This document shows positions 1 through 8,208 of a stretch of 64,000 nt of DNA, in pieces. Positions within the stretch are counted from its first letter, which is position 1. Each line of letters opens with the position of its first letter. Below the pieces are notes generated by a model. The model ran no database searches, was not told the origin of the DNA, and was given only the letters and a program-made list of their open reading frames with translations. The stretch is from positions 372,001-436,000 of the forward strand of contig CAVWRK010000010.1 in assembly GCA_963757395.1 (NCBI GenBank), written 5' to 3'. A program made the translations under genes and the position numbers. Source of the DNA: DATAOG01 sp963757395 (lineage in GTDB: Bacteria > Pseudomonadota > Alphaproteobacteria > Geminicoccales > Geminicoccaceae).

Positions 1-47
1 CCGGACTCGCGCGCGCCGCCGCGGCGCTGAAGGGTCCGGCCGCGTAA
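1..47 (+). CDS. C-terminal end of an upstream gene (partial)
   Basis: An open frame enters from the left edge and ends at TAA 45-47, with peptide end GLARAAAALKGPAA. The stop lies 10 bases before the pgi start, with a GGGAGG ribosome site in between, so this gene is probably in the same operon as pgi. Transaldolase or a pentose-phosphate gene is common in this position in related bacteria, but 14 residues are too few to identify it. Confidence 0.4.
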   Translation, partial: GLARAAAALKGPAA

Positions 48-57
48 GGGAGGCGAC

Positions 58-1707
58 ATGTCGGCCCTGACCAGCTCTGCCGCCTGGCGGGCGCTCGCGC
101 GTCACGCCGAGGCGATGGCCGAGGTCCATCTGCGCGACCTGTTCGCAGCCGACCCCGGCCGGTTCGACAGCTTCTCGCTGCGCCTGGACGACCTCTTGCT
201 CGACTATTCCAAGAACCGGATCACCGGAGAGACGATCGGGCTCCTGCTCGACCTCGCCCGCCAGGCCGATCTCGAGGGTTGGCGGCAGCGGATGTTCGCG
301 GCCGAGCGGATCAACGTCACCGAGCACCGCGCGGTCCTCCATATCGCGCTCCGCAACCGCTCCAACCGGCCGATCCTGGTCGACGGCCAGGACGTCATGC
401 CGGCGGTGAACGGCGTGCTCGCGCGCATGCGCGCCTTCAGCGAGCGGGTGCGGACCGGCGCCTGGCGGGGCCATGGCGGCCAGACCATCACCGATCTCGT
501 CAACATCGGGATCGGCGGCTCCGACCTCGGCCCGCTGATGGTCTGCGAGGCGCTCAAGCCCTATCAGAGGCCCGATCTCAGGCCTCATTTCGTGTCCAAC
601 GTCGACGGCGCCCATCTGGTCCACACGCTCGAGGGCCTCGACCCGGCGCGCACGCTGTTCATCGTCGCCTCCAAGACCTTCACCACCCAGGAGACGATGA
701 CCAACGCCGCCTCGGCGCGGCAGTGGCTGCTCGAGAGGCTCGGCCCCGATGCCGACGTCGCCAAGCACTTCGTCGCGGTCTCGACCAACGCCAAGGCGGT
801 CGCCGCCTTCGGCATCGATCCCGCCAACATGTTCGAGTTCTGGGACTGGGTCGGCGGCCGCTACTCCTTGTGGTCGGCGATCGGCCTGCCGATCGTGCTC
901 GCGGTCGGCTTCGAGCGCTTCGAGGAGCTGCTCGCGGGCGGCCACGCCATGGACGAGCATTTCCGGACCGCGCCGCTGGAGCGCAATCTGCCGGTCGTCC
1001 TCGGCCTGGTCGGCGTCTGGTACCGCAACTTCATGGGCGCCTGCAGCCACGCCGTGCTGCCCTACGACCAGCACCTCCACCGCCTGCCGGCCTACCTGCA
1101 GCAGGCCGACATGGAGAGCAACGGCAAGTCGACCGGGCGCGACGGCCGCCCGGTCGACTATTCGACCGGGCCGATCCTCTGGGGCGAGGCCGGCACCAAC
1201 GGCCAGCACGCCTTCTACCAGCTGATCCACCAGGGCACCGAGCTGATCCCGGCCGACTTCCTGGCCGCGGCGATCAGCCAGACCCCGCTCGGCGACCATC
1301 AGGAGAAGCTGCTCGCCAACTTCTTCGCCCAGCCCGAGGCGCTGGCCTTCGGCAAGACCGCGGCCCAGGCGCGCGCCGAGCTCGAGCGGGCGGGGCTCAC
1401 GGGCGCGGCCCTCGAGGATCTCTTGCCGCACAAGCTGTTCGCGGGCAACCGGCCCAGCAACTCGATCCTCTACCGGCGTCTCGATCCGGCCACACTCGGC
1501 AGGCTGATCGCGCTCTATGAGCACAAAATCTTCACCCAGGGTGTGCTCTGGAATGTCAACTCGTTCGATCAATGGGGCGTCGAGCTGGGCAAGCAGCTGG
1601 CGAGCGCGATCCTGCCCGAGCTCGAGGGCGCCCGGCCAACGCTCGGCCACGACGCCTCGACGAACGGCTTGATCAATCACATGAAGGCGCTCCGCGCCGG
1701 CGCCTGA
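58..1707 (+). CDS. pgi: Glucose-6-phosphate isomerase
   Basis: Cytoplasmic enzyme interconverting glucose-6-phosphate and fructose-6-phosphate. The 549-residue length is the normal size of the large bacterial PGI type. Visible family motifs are VNIGIGGSDLGPLM (about residues 148-161), the second phosphosugar-isomerase signature around GTNGQHAFYQLIHQGTE, and MESNGKS in the active-site region. The ATG at 58 follows GGGAGG by five bases. It lies 12 bases upstream of glgP and in line with glgC, so the operon links hexose-phosphate interconversion to glycogen turnover. No frameshift or missing motif was seen. Confidence 0.97.
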   Translation: MSALTSSAAWRALARHAEAMAEVHLRDLFAADPGRFDSFSLRLDDLLLDYSKNRITGETIGLLLDLARQADLEGWRQRMFAAERINVTEHRAVLHIALRNRSNRPILVDGQDVMPAVNGVLARMRAFSERVRTGAWRGHGGQTITDLVNIGIGGSDLGPLMVCEALKPYQRPDLRPHFVSNVDGAHLVHTLEGLDPARTLFIVASKTFTTQETMTNAASARQWLLERLGPDADVAKHFVAVSTNAKAVAAFGIDPANMFEFWDWVGGRYSLWSAIGLPIVLAVGFERFEELLAGGHAMDEHFRTAPLERNLPVVLGLVGVWYRNFMGACSHAVLPYDQHLHRLPAYLQQADMESNGKSTGRDGRPVDYSTGPILWGEAGTNGQHAFYQLIHQGTELIPADFLAAAISQTPLGDHQEKLLANFFAQPEALAFGKTAAQARAELERAGLTGAALEDLLPHKLFAGNRPSNSILYRRLDPATLGRLIALYEHKIFTQGVLWNVNSFDQWGVELGKQLASAILPELEGARPTLGHDASTNGLINHMKALRAGA

Positions 1708-1719
1708 GACAGACCAAGT

Positions 1720-4143
1720 ATGACGATCATCACCCCGGAAGTGCTGCGCGCCGCGATCCTGGCCAAGCTGACCTACGCGGTCGGCAAGGACGTCGAGCAC
1801 GCGCAGGATCACGACTGGTACGTCGCGACCGCGCTCGCGATCCGCGACCAGGCGGTCGAGGGCTGGATCAGGACCACCCGCGAGGTCTATGCGCGCAGCC
1901 AGAAGCGGGTCTACTACCTCTCGCTCGAGTTCCTGATCGGCCGCCTGCTCAGCGAGTATCTGTGCAATCTGCAGCTCCAGGACACCTGCCGGGCCGCGCT
2001 CGCCGGCCTCGACGTCGACCTCGACCGGATCAAGGAGATCGAGCCCGACGCCGCCCTCGGCAATGGCGGCCTCGGCCGGCTCGCCGCCTGCTTCATGGAG
2101 AGCATGGCGACCGTCGGGGTCGCCGGCTTCGGCTACGGCATCCGCTATCAGCACGGCCTGTTCCGGCAGCTGTTCCACGACGGCTGGCAGGTCGAGCAGC
2201 CGGAGGACTGGCTGGCGTTCGGCAATCCCTGGGAGTTCGAGCGCCCCGAGGTCGCCTACGAGGTCGGCTTCGGCGGCACGGTCGAGCGCACCTTTGGCGG
2301 CGGCGACCGCGAGCACTGCGTCTGGCACCCGGGCGAGCGGGTCCTGGCGGTCGCCTACGACACGCCGATCGTCGGCTGGCCCGGCCGCCAGGTCAACACG
2401 CTCCGGCTGTGGTCGGCGCAGTCGGCCAATCCGATGCGCCTCGATCAGTTCAACCGCGGCGACTATCTGGGCGCGGTCGCCGAGCAGGTGACCTCGGAGA
2501 GCATCGTCCGGGTGCTGTACCCGAACGACGACACGTCGGCCGGCCAGGAGCTGCGCCTGAAGCAGGAATACTTCTTCACCGCGGCCTCGCTCCGCGACCT
2601 GCTGCGCCGCCATCTCCAGCAGCACGGCACGGTCGGCACGCTGCCCGAGCAGGTGGCGATCCAGCTCAACGACACCCATCCGGCGATCGCGGTCGCCGAG
2701 CTGATGCGCCTGCTGGTCGATGATCACAAGGTCGACTGGGCCGCGGCCTGGCCGATCACCCAGGGCTGCATCGCCTACACCAATCACACGCTGCTGCCCG
2801 AGGCGCTCGAGAGCTGGCCGGTGGCGCTGCTCGAGCGTCTGCTGCCGCGTCACATGCAGATCATCCATCGCCTGAACGCGGACCTGCTCCACGGCCTCGA
2901 CGGCGCCGACATCGACCCGGGCGCGGTCGCGCTGATCGACCACGGCCACGACCACCGGGTGCGCATGGGCCACCTGGCGTTCTTCGGCGCCCACAAGGTC
3001 AACGGCGTCTCGGCGCTCCATACCGAGCTGATGAAGCGTACCGTGTTCCGCGACCTCAACCGCGCCTTTCCCGGCCGGATCACCAACAAGACCAACGGCA
3101 TCACCGCCAGACGCTGGCTGCGCCAGTGCAACCCCGCGCTCTCGGAGCTGATCACGACCGCGATCGGCCCGGACTGGGTCGGCGATCTCGAGCGGCTCGG
3201 GGCGCTCAGCCCGCTCGCCGAGGACGCCGCCTTCCGCGAGCGGTTCGCCGCCGCCAAGCGCCACAACAAGGAGCGTCTCGCGGCCCTGATCGCGGAGCGG
3301 ACCGGGATCCGGGTCGACCCGGGCGCGCTGTTCGACGTCCACATCAAGCGGATCCACGAGTACAAGCGCCAGCTGCTCAACATCCTCGAGACGATCGCCG
3401 CCTGGCAGACGCTGCGCGCCGAGCCCGGCCGCGACGGGCCGGCCCGGGTCAAGATCTTCGGCGGCAAGGCCGCCGCCTCCTACCTGCAGGCGAAGCTGAT
3501 CATCAAGCTGATCAACGACGTCGCCCGGGTGATCAACCACGACCCGCTGGTCGGCGACCGCCTCAAGGTGGTGTTCCTGCCCAACTACAACGTCAGCCTG
3601 ACCGAGCGGATCATCCCGGCGGCCGACCTGTCGGAGCAGATCTCGACCGCCGGCATGGAGGCGTCCGGCACCGGCAACATGAAGCTCGCGCTCAACGGCG
3701 CCTTGACCATCGGCACGCTCGATGGCGCCAACATCGAGATCCGCGAGCTCGTCGGCCACGACAACATGTTCATCTTCGGCCTGACCGCCGAGCAGGTGCA
3801 CGCCGAGCGGGCCAACGGCTACGACCCGCGCGCCGCGGCCGCCGCGAGCCCGGCGCTCGCAAGCGTGCTCGAGGCGATCGCCGCCGGCGAGTTCTCGGCC
3901 GACGACCCCGGTCGCTTCCGGCCGCTGGTCGAGCGCCTGCTCGGCGACGACTACTTCATGGTGCTCGCCGACTTCGCGGCCTATGCTGAGGCCCAGAAGC
4001 GGGTCGACCGGGCCTATCTGGAGCCGGAGACCTGGTGGCGGCAGGCGCTCCTCAATACCGCCAAGGTCGGCTGGTTCTCGTCCGACCGGACGATCCGTGA
4101 CTACGCCAGCGAGATCTGGCAGGCTCTGCCGGGTCCGGGCTGA
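1720..4143 (+). CDS. glgP: Glycogen/starch alpha-glucan phosphorylase
   Basis: Phosphorolytic release of glucose-1-phosphate from glycogen, pyridoxal-phosphate dependent, cytoplasmic. The protein has 807 residues, typical of bacterial GlgP. The glucan phosphorylase PLP motif EASGTGNMKLALNGALTIG is near residues 647-665, with the PLP lysine in GNMK; other family blocks are LGNGGLGRLAACFMES (about 110-125), LNDTHPAIAVAELMRLL and HIKRIHEYKRQLLNIL. The start is 12 bases after pgi. Because it makes the substrate that glgC consumes, the two neighbours form opposite arms of glycogen turnover. The family assignment is secure; regulation cannot be read from the sequence. Confidence 0.97.
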   Translation: MTIITPEVLRAAILAKLTYAVGKDVEHAQDHDWYVATALAIRDQAVEGWIRTTREVYARSQKRVYYLSLEFLIGRLLSEYLCNLQLQDTCRAALAGLDVDLDRIKEIEPDAALGNGGLGRLAACFMESMATVGVAGFGYGIRYQHGLFRQLFHDGWQVEQPEDWLAFGNPWEFERPEVAYEVGFGGTVERTFGGGDREHCVWHPGERVLAVAYDTPIVGWPGRQVNTLRLWSAQSANPMRLDQFNRGDYLGAVAEQVTSESIVRVLYPNDDTSAGQELRLKQEYFFTAASLRDLLRRHLQQHGTVGTLPEQVAIQLNDTHPAIAVAELMRLLVDDHKVDWAAAWPITQGCIAYTNHTLLPEALESWPVALLERLLPRHMQIIHRLNADLLHGLDGADIDPGAVALIDHGHDHRVRMGHLAFFGAHKVNGVSALHTELMKRTVFRDLNRAFPGRITNKTNGITARRWLRQCNPALSELITTAIGPDWVGDLERLGALSPLAEDAAFRERFAAAKRHNKERLAALIAERTGIRVDPGALFDVHIKRIHEYKRQLLNILETIAAWQTLRAEPGRDGPARVKIFGGKAAASYLQAKLIIKLINDVARVINHDPLVGDRLKVVFLPNYNVSLTERIIPAADLSEQISTAGMEASGTGNMKLALNGALTIGTLDGANIEIRELVGHDNMFIFGLTAEQVHAERANGYDPRAAAAASPALASVLEAIAAGEFSADDPGRFRPLVERLLGDDYFMVLADFAAYAEAQKRVDRAYLEPETWWRQALLNTAKVGWFSSDRTIRDYASEIWQALPGPG

Positions 4144-4208
4144 CCGGAAGGCGCGCCGGGTCGAGCGGGCGACGACGGGGAGACCATCAGGGCAGGGAGG
4201 ACGAGGCC

Positions 4209-5477
4209 ATGAGCACCAAGAACGCCGACGTCCACGGCCTCGCGCGCAGCGCCATGGCCTACGTGCTCGCCGGCGGCCGCGGCTCGCGGCTCCAGGAGCT
4301 GACCGACAAGCGGGCCAAGCCCGCGGTGTTCTTCGGCGGCAAGTCCCGGATCATCGACTTCGCGCTCTCCAACGCCATCAACTCCGGCATCCGGCGGATC
4401 GGGGTCGCGACCCAGTACAAGGCGCACAGCCTGATCCGGCACCTGCAACGCGGCTGGACGTTCTTCCGTCCCGAGCGCAACGAGAGCTTCGACATCCTGC
4501 CGGCATCCCAGATGGTGTCCGAGAGCCAGTGGTATCTCGGCACCGCCGACGCGGTGACCCAGAACATCCAGATCATCGACAGCTACCGCCCGGACTACAT
4601 GGTCATCCTGGCCGGCGACCACGTCTACAAGATGGACTACGCGCTGATGCTCGGGCAGCACGTCAACGAGGGCGCCGACGTCACGGTCGGCTGCCTCGAG
4701 GTGGCGCGCATGGACGCGACCGGCTTTGGCGTCATGCACGTCGACGCGAGCGACCGGATCGTCGACTTCCTCGAGAAGCCGGCCGACCCGCCGGGCATCC
4801 CCGACCGGCCCGACCTGGCGCTCGCCAGCATGGGCATCTACGTGTTCGAGACCAGGTTCCTGTTCGAGCAGCTGCAGCGCGACGCCGACGACCCGCACTC
4901 GAGCCACGACTTCGGCAAGGACATCATTCCGTACCTGGTCAAGCACGGCAAAGCGGTCGCGCATCGCTTTCCCCGGTCCTGCGTGCGCAGCGCGTCCGAG
5001 CCCGAGGCCTACTGGCGCGACGTCGGCACGGTCGACGCCTATTGGGAGGCCAACATCGACCTCACCGACTTCGTGCCGGCGCTCGATCTGTACGATCAGA
5101 CCTGGCCGATCTGGACCTATTCGGAGCTGACCCCGCCGGCCAAGTTCGTCCACGACGAGGACGGCAGGCGCGGCATGGCGACCAGCTCGATGGTCTCGGG
5201 CGGCTGCGTGATCTCGGGCGCGCGGATCGACAAATCCCTGCTGTTCACGGGCGTGCACGCGCATTCCTACAGCGAGCTGGCCCACGTCGTGGCGCTGCCC
5301 TACGTCCACATCCACCGCGGCGCCCGCCTGCGCAAGGTCGTGATCGACCGCGGCGTCGAGATCCCAAAGGGCCTCGTGGTCGGCGAGGACCCCGACCTGG
5401 ACGCCAAACGCTTCCGCCGCACCGACAAAGGCGTCTGCCTGATCACCGAGGCGATGATCGCTCAGCTGCAGAGTTGA
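4209..5477 (+). CDS. glgC: Glucose-1-phosphate adenylyltransferase (ADP-glucose pyrophosphorylase)
   Basis: Makes ADP-glucose from ATP and glucose-1-phosphate, the committed step of bacterial glycogen synthesis. The 422-residue protein shows the nucleotidyltransferase signature AGGRGSRLQELTDKRAKPAV (about residues 18-37), the substrate motif AGDHVYKMDY and a C-terminal left-handed beta-helix domain ending DKGVCLITEAMIAQLQ. The ATG follows a GGGAGG 11 bases upstream, in a 65-base gap after glgP. Oddly, a diverged second copy of this gene's 3' end lies about 490 bases downstream, beyond a HigBA remnant. The gene itself is intact. Confidence 0.97.
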   Translation: MSTKNADVHGLARSAMAYVLAGGRGSRLQELTDKRAKPAVFFGGKSRIIDFALSNAINSGIRRIGVATQYKAHSLIRHLQRGWTFFRPERNESFDILPASQMVSESQWYLGTADAVTQNIQIIDSYRPDYMVILAGDHVYKMDYALMLGQHVNEGADVTVGCLEVARMDATGFGVMHVDASDRIVDFLEKPADPPGIPDRPDLALASMGIYVFETRFLFEQLQRDADDPHSSHDFGKDIIPYLVKHGKAVAHRFPRSCVRSASEPEAYWRDVGTVDAYWEANIDLTDFVPALDLYDQTWPIWTYSELTPPAKFVHDEDGRRGMATSSMVSGGCVISGARIDKSLLFTGVHAHSYSELAHVVALPYVHIHRGARLRKVVIDRGVEIPKGLVVGEDPDLDAKRFRRTDKGVCLITEAMIAQLQS

Positions 5478-5480
5478 GGC

Positions 5481-5537
5481 CGTCACGTTCATCGGCACGC
5501 ACGCCGAGCACGACCGGATTGATGCTGGCGCTGTCAG
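5481..5537 (+). pseudogene. HigB-type toxin remnant (C-terminal tail only)
   Basis: In frame from 5481 the DNA encodes VTFIGTHAEHDRIDAGAVS, which matches the conserved C-terminal end of HigB mRNA interferases (a FIGTHAxYDxID pattern before the stop). There is no upstream toxin body: the preceding DNA is the end of glgC, only a few bases away. The expected stop at the end of the motif is also missing. It sits directly before a HigA-like antitoxin in the normal HigB-HigA order, so I read it as the 3' scrap of a deleted higB. Confidence 0.6.
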
Positions 5538-5681
5538 CCGCTTCCGAGCGAGGCCGCGATCACCCTTGCGATCAAGCCGATCCGGAACGACCAGGACCAC
5601 GCCGCGGCGCTCGCTGCCATCGAACGCCTGTGGCCGGCCGAGCCGGGCGCACCCGAGCACGACCGCCTCGAGGTCCTGGCG

Positions 5682-5933
5682 ATGCTGGTCGACGACTACG
5701 AGAGCCGCCGCTGGCCGCTCGAGCCTGCCGACCCGGTTGACCTGATCAGGTACATGATGGAGCAGCGCGGCCTGACCCGGAAGGATCTGGAGGCGGCGCT
5801 CGGCTCGCGCGCCCGCGTCTCGGAGATCCTGAACCGCCGCCGCCCGCTGACCATGAAGATGGCCTGGCGGCTGCACCAGGCCTTCGGCATCCCGGCCGAC
5901 GCCCTGATCAAGCCCTACGCGCTCGCCCGCTGA
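5682..5933 (+). CDS. HigA-type antitoxin (Xre HTH), probably start-less remnant
   Basis: The 83 residues from ATG 5682 contain a helix-turn-helix: MEQRGLTRKDLEAALGSRAR followed by VSEILNRRRPLTM, as in HigA antitoxins that bind and repress their own operon. Family-like protein sequence continues upstream in the same frame to about 5559 (ITLAIKPIRNDQDHAA and onward), where the normal ATG-T-LAIKP start is replaced by ATC and no ATG/GTG/TTG is available. Either translation begins at the internal ATG, keeping the HTH but losing about 40 residues, or the gene is dead. The partner toxin survives only as a short tail just upstream. Confidence 0.6.
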   Translation: MLVDDYESRRWPLEPADPVDLIRYMMEQRGLTRKDLEAALGSRARVSEILNRRRPLTMKMAWRLHQAFGIPADALIKPYALAR

Positions 5934-5959
5934 GCGCGGGGCGGTCGGGATAGAGGCGC

Positions 5960-6043
5960 TCAACGCCCGCCACTTCGGCCCTCACCGACAAAGGCACCTG
6001 CCTGATCACCCAGCCAATGATCGACCGCCTGCAGACCGGAGCC
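5960..6043 (+). pseudogene. Duplicated glgC 3' end (diverged remnant)
   Basis: After one frame change this stretch reads LNARHF then LTDKGTCLITQPMIDRLQ, aligning with the glgC C-terminus (DAKRF then DKGVCLITEAMIAQLQ at 5399-5474). It is not part of any intact gene. Together with the true glgC end it forms a direct repeat bracketing the HigB/HigA remnant. This arrangement fits either a duplicated glgC that decayed or insertion of a cassette at the 3' end of glgC that left a second copy of the end; the sequence alone does not decide. Confidence 0.65.
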
Positions 6044-6136
6044 TGCTGTCGGCTCGTCTGCGTCAGCGGTTCTCGCTGTGGCTCCCTGCGCGGCCTGTGC
6101 TAATTTGGGCACAGCTCTCAAAGCTGGAGCGTCGTG

Positions 6137-6598
6137 ATGGCGACCAAGGTCGAACCCGCACCCGGGCAGCTCTACGAGCAGGACTTCTACGCCTGGACCC
6201 GGCAGCAGGCGGCGCTCCTGCGTTCCCGGCGCTTCGGCGCGCTCGATCTCGAGCACCTGATCGAGGCCACCCTGGAGGCTGGCGACATGCAGCGCGAGGC
6301 GGTGCTCAGCAACGCGCGGGTCGTGCTCGAGCATCTCCTGAAGCTCACGCACAGCCCCGCCCAAGATCCGCGCAACGGCTGGCGCGCCACGGTCCGCGAG
6401 CACCGCGCCCGGCTCGAGCTCGGACTCACGCCCCGCCTCCGCCAGGCCCTCCAGGACGAGCTGCCGCGCGTCTACGAAATCGCGCGCCGCAACGCCGAGG
6501 GCGTGCTCCGCGACCACGGCGAACAGACCGCCGCCGACGCTCTTCCCCTCGCCTGTCCCTACGCCCTCGACCAGATCATGACGGACTGGTGGCCATGA
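6137..6598 (+). CDS. DUF29 domain-containing protein
   Basis: The 153-residue protein begins MATKVEPAPGQLYEQDFYAW and continues with QQAALLRSRRFGALDLEHL, the typical N-terminal pattern of the DUF29 family (YExDFYxW, then a helix leading to LDLEHLIEE). DUF29 proteins are small, mostly helical, cytoplasmic and without a proven function; they are often multicopy in alphaproteobacteria and cyanobacteria. ATG 6137 is chosen over GTG 6134; GGAG lies 8-11 bases upstream. The gene stands alone between TA-like remnants. No catalytic motif is visible, and a function should not be assumed. Confidence 0.8.
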   Translation: MATKVEPAPGQLYEQDFYAWTRQQAALLRSRRFGALDLEHLIEATLEAGDMQREAVLSNARVVLEHLLKLTHSPAQDPRNGWRATVREHRARLELGLTPRLRQALQDELPRVYEIARRNAEGVLRDHGEQTAADALPLACPYALDQIMTDWWP

Positions 6599-6674
6599 GC
6601 CCGCACGCCGATCCGGCCTCGCTGCCGCGGGACCGTAGGCGTGGTGTTCGAAATGCAAGATTAAAACACTCCTG

Positions 6675-6905
6675 CTAAAATGGTGTCTCCAATAATCTCT
6701 CATGCTCTAAGATTTCTTTCCAAATCGAAGTGGGCCAAACCGTAAACCACCGAAGGTTCCCGTCGCCACATTGTAAGTTAACTCCAAGCCAAACATTCCA
6801 AATTCGATGCGCTTCCCGGATCAGCCCGCTCGGATCGCGGTAGAGGCCCGATTCGGCCTTGCGGCGGACCAGTTGCTCGATCTTCGGGATGATCGATACG
6901 TGCAT
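6675..6905 (-). pseudogene. ParD-like antitoxin, N-terminus only, C-terminus replaced
   Basis: Residues 1-35 (MHVSIIPKIEQLVRRKAESG then LYRDPSGLIREAHRI) match the ribbon-helix-helix ParD pattern of a beta strand followed by an S/A-x-x-VREALR helix. The start has a strong AGGAGGT site. After residue 35 the protein turns into a tryptophan-rich sequence (WNVWLGVNLQ, WFTVWPTSIW) unlike any ParD tail, and the DNA becomes markedly AT-richer (6660-6790). No parE follows. The most likely reading is a recombination-truncated antitoxin running into foreign DNA; an intact novel protein is less likely. Confidence 0.5.
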
Positions 6906-7015
6906 GCTGGGACCTCCTGGATGCCATCATCTTGCGGTTCGAGCCCATGCTTGTCAAAGACCGCCGCGATACCGGACAAGGCCGATCGAGGGCGGCTGGT
7001 ACCGGAAGGATCGGC

Positions 7016-7468
7016 ATGGCGGAGCGCTACTGGATCGGGGTGGTGTCGCGCGAGCATGTGCGGCGCGGCGTGGCCGGCGGCTTCGCCCAGCTCGGGCACG
7101 GCAAGGCGAGCCCGCTGCGGCGGCTGCAGCCCGGCGACTGGCTGATCTACTATTCGCCGCGGACCGCGCTCGAGGCGGGCGAGCCGCTGCAGGCGTTCAC
7201 GGCGATCGGGCGGGTCGGGGACGACGAGGTCTTTCAGGTCGACATGGGCGGCGGCTTCCGGCCCTGGCGTCGGCGGGTCGATTATCGCCCGTGCACCGAG
7301 GCGCCGATCCGGCCGCTGCTGCCCGAGCTCGCCTTCGTCCCCGACCAGACCCGCTGGGGCTACGTCTTTCGCCGCGGCCTGATCGAGATCGCGGCCGGGG
7401 ACTTCAACCGGATCGCTCGGGCCATGGGCGCCGGTGCTGTCGTTGACGGCAGCAGGCGGCATGACTAA
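7016..7468 (+). CDS. EVE domain-containing protein
   Basis: The 150-residue protein MAERYWIGVVSREHVRRGVA with LGHGKASPLRRLQPGDWLIY and YSPRT shows the EVE (PUA-like) fold pattern: an opening strand YWIGVVS, then PGDWLIYY. EVE proteins are thought to bind modified bases in nucleic acid, and the family is found near restriction and stress genes. ATG 7016 is preferred over the upstream ATG 6932 because GGAAGGA precedes it by 6 bases and the upstream 28 residues look non-coding. It is followed after about 40 bases by a VapBC-type pair. The function here is inferred only from the domain. Confidence 0.8.
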   Translation: MAERYWIGVVSREHVRRGVAGGFAQLGHGKASPLRRLQPGDWLIYYSPRTALEAGEPLQAFTAIGRVGDDEVFQVDMGGGFRPWRRRVDYRPCTEAPIRPLLPELAFVPDQTRWGYVFRRGLIEIAAGDFNRIARAMGAGAVVDGSRRHD

Positions 7469-7506
7469 CTTTTGTCGCTCCGCTGAGCCCGAGGATGGAG
7501 GCCCCG

Positions 7507-7749
7507 ATGGGCGTGCTGACGGTGCGCAAGGTCGATGACGAATTGATCCGGGAGCTCAAGCTGCGGGCGGCCAAGCACGGCCGCTCGGCCGAGGCCGAGC
7601 ATCGGCTGATCCTGGAGCAGGCACTGCGGGCGGACCGGCAGGCCCTGGTCGGGGAGCTGCGGGAGCACCGTCGCTCGCTCGAAGGGCGCGACTTCTCCGA
7701 CGTGACCGATCTCATCCGTCGATCCCGGGATTCGGGGTGGCAGGAATGA
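7507..7749 (+). CDS. FitA/VapB-type antitoxin (Arc-like RHH)
   Basis: An 80-residue protein starting MGVLTVRKVDDELIRELKLR followed by AAKHGRSAEAEHRLILEQAL: a typical Arc/MetJ ribbon-helix-helix DNA-binding N-terminus of FitA/StbC-like plasmid-stability antitoxins, then an acidic tail that would occupy the toxin. ATG 7507 is preferred over ATG 7495 because the family starts at this strand. Its TGA overlaps the toxin ATG (ATGA at 7746-7749), the usual translational coupling of such pairs. It is likely autoregulatory with its toxin, by family analogy. Confidence 0.88.
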   Translation: MGVLTVRKVDDELIRELKLRAAKHGRSAEAEHRLILEQALRADRQALVGELREHRRSLEGRDFSDVTDLIRRSRDSGWQE

Positions 7750-8183
7750 ATGGCCGCTTGGTTGTGGACGCGAGCGTCGCGACCAAGTGGGTCGTTCCGG
7801 AGGACGACAGCGACTTGGCAGATGCGTTGCTGACGAGCACCGCGCGACTGCATGCTCCGGCCTTTATTGCGATGGAAGTCGCGAACGCTCTGTGGCTGAA
7901 GATGCGGCGGGGTGAGCTGGACGAGGTGAAAGCGCGCGCCAGCGTCGAATACTTGCGCAAGATTCCGTTGGCGGCATGGCAAGGTGAGGAGCCGTTGCCG
8001 GCGACACTCAGCCTCGCGAAGGAGCTCGACCACGCCGTCTACGACTGCGCCTATCTGGCGCTGGCACTGCACCTCGATGCGGTCTACGTGACCGCCGACC
8101 AACGCTTCTGGCGCAAGGCCAAGGCCAAGCCCGAGATCGCCGGTCGCGTGGTGCTGCTTCGGGATCTGGCGGAGCCGAGCTGA
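7746..8183 (+). CDS. VapC-type PIN-domain ribonuclease toxin
   Basis: A 145-residue PIN domain. Acidic residues expected for metal-dependent RNase activity are present: D in LVVDASVATKW (near residue 8), E in FIAMEVANALW, D in HAVYDCAYLALAL and D in VTADQRFW. The length is normal for VapC. The start overlaps the antitoxin stop by ATGA; GTG 7737 is an alternative but would increase the overlap. All four acidic positions are retained, so unlike the other toxin-antitoxin loci in this window the pair seems functional. The RNA target cannot be told. Confidence 0.9.
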   Translation: MNGRLVVDASVATKWVVPEDDSDLADALLTSTARLHAPAFIAMEVANALWLKMRRGELDEVKARASVEYLRKIPLAAWQGEEPLPATLSLAKELDHAVYDCAYLALALHLDAVYVTADQRFWRKAKAKPEIAGRVVLLRDLAEPS

Positions 8184-8208
8184 GCGCGGTCAAAAGCGGG
8201 ACGACGCC

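Noticed and set aside
3126..3989. 287-codon plus frame inside glgP
   Set aside because: Arg/Pro/Ala-rich shadow overlapping the confident phosphorylase frame.
4101..5963. 620-codon open frame antisense to glgC
   Set aside because: It mirrors glgC codon structure, with repetitive His/Val/Arg/Asp-rich sequence and no domain; a typical shadow frame in high-GC DNA.
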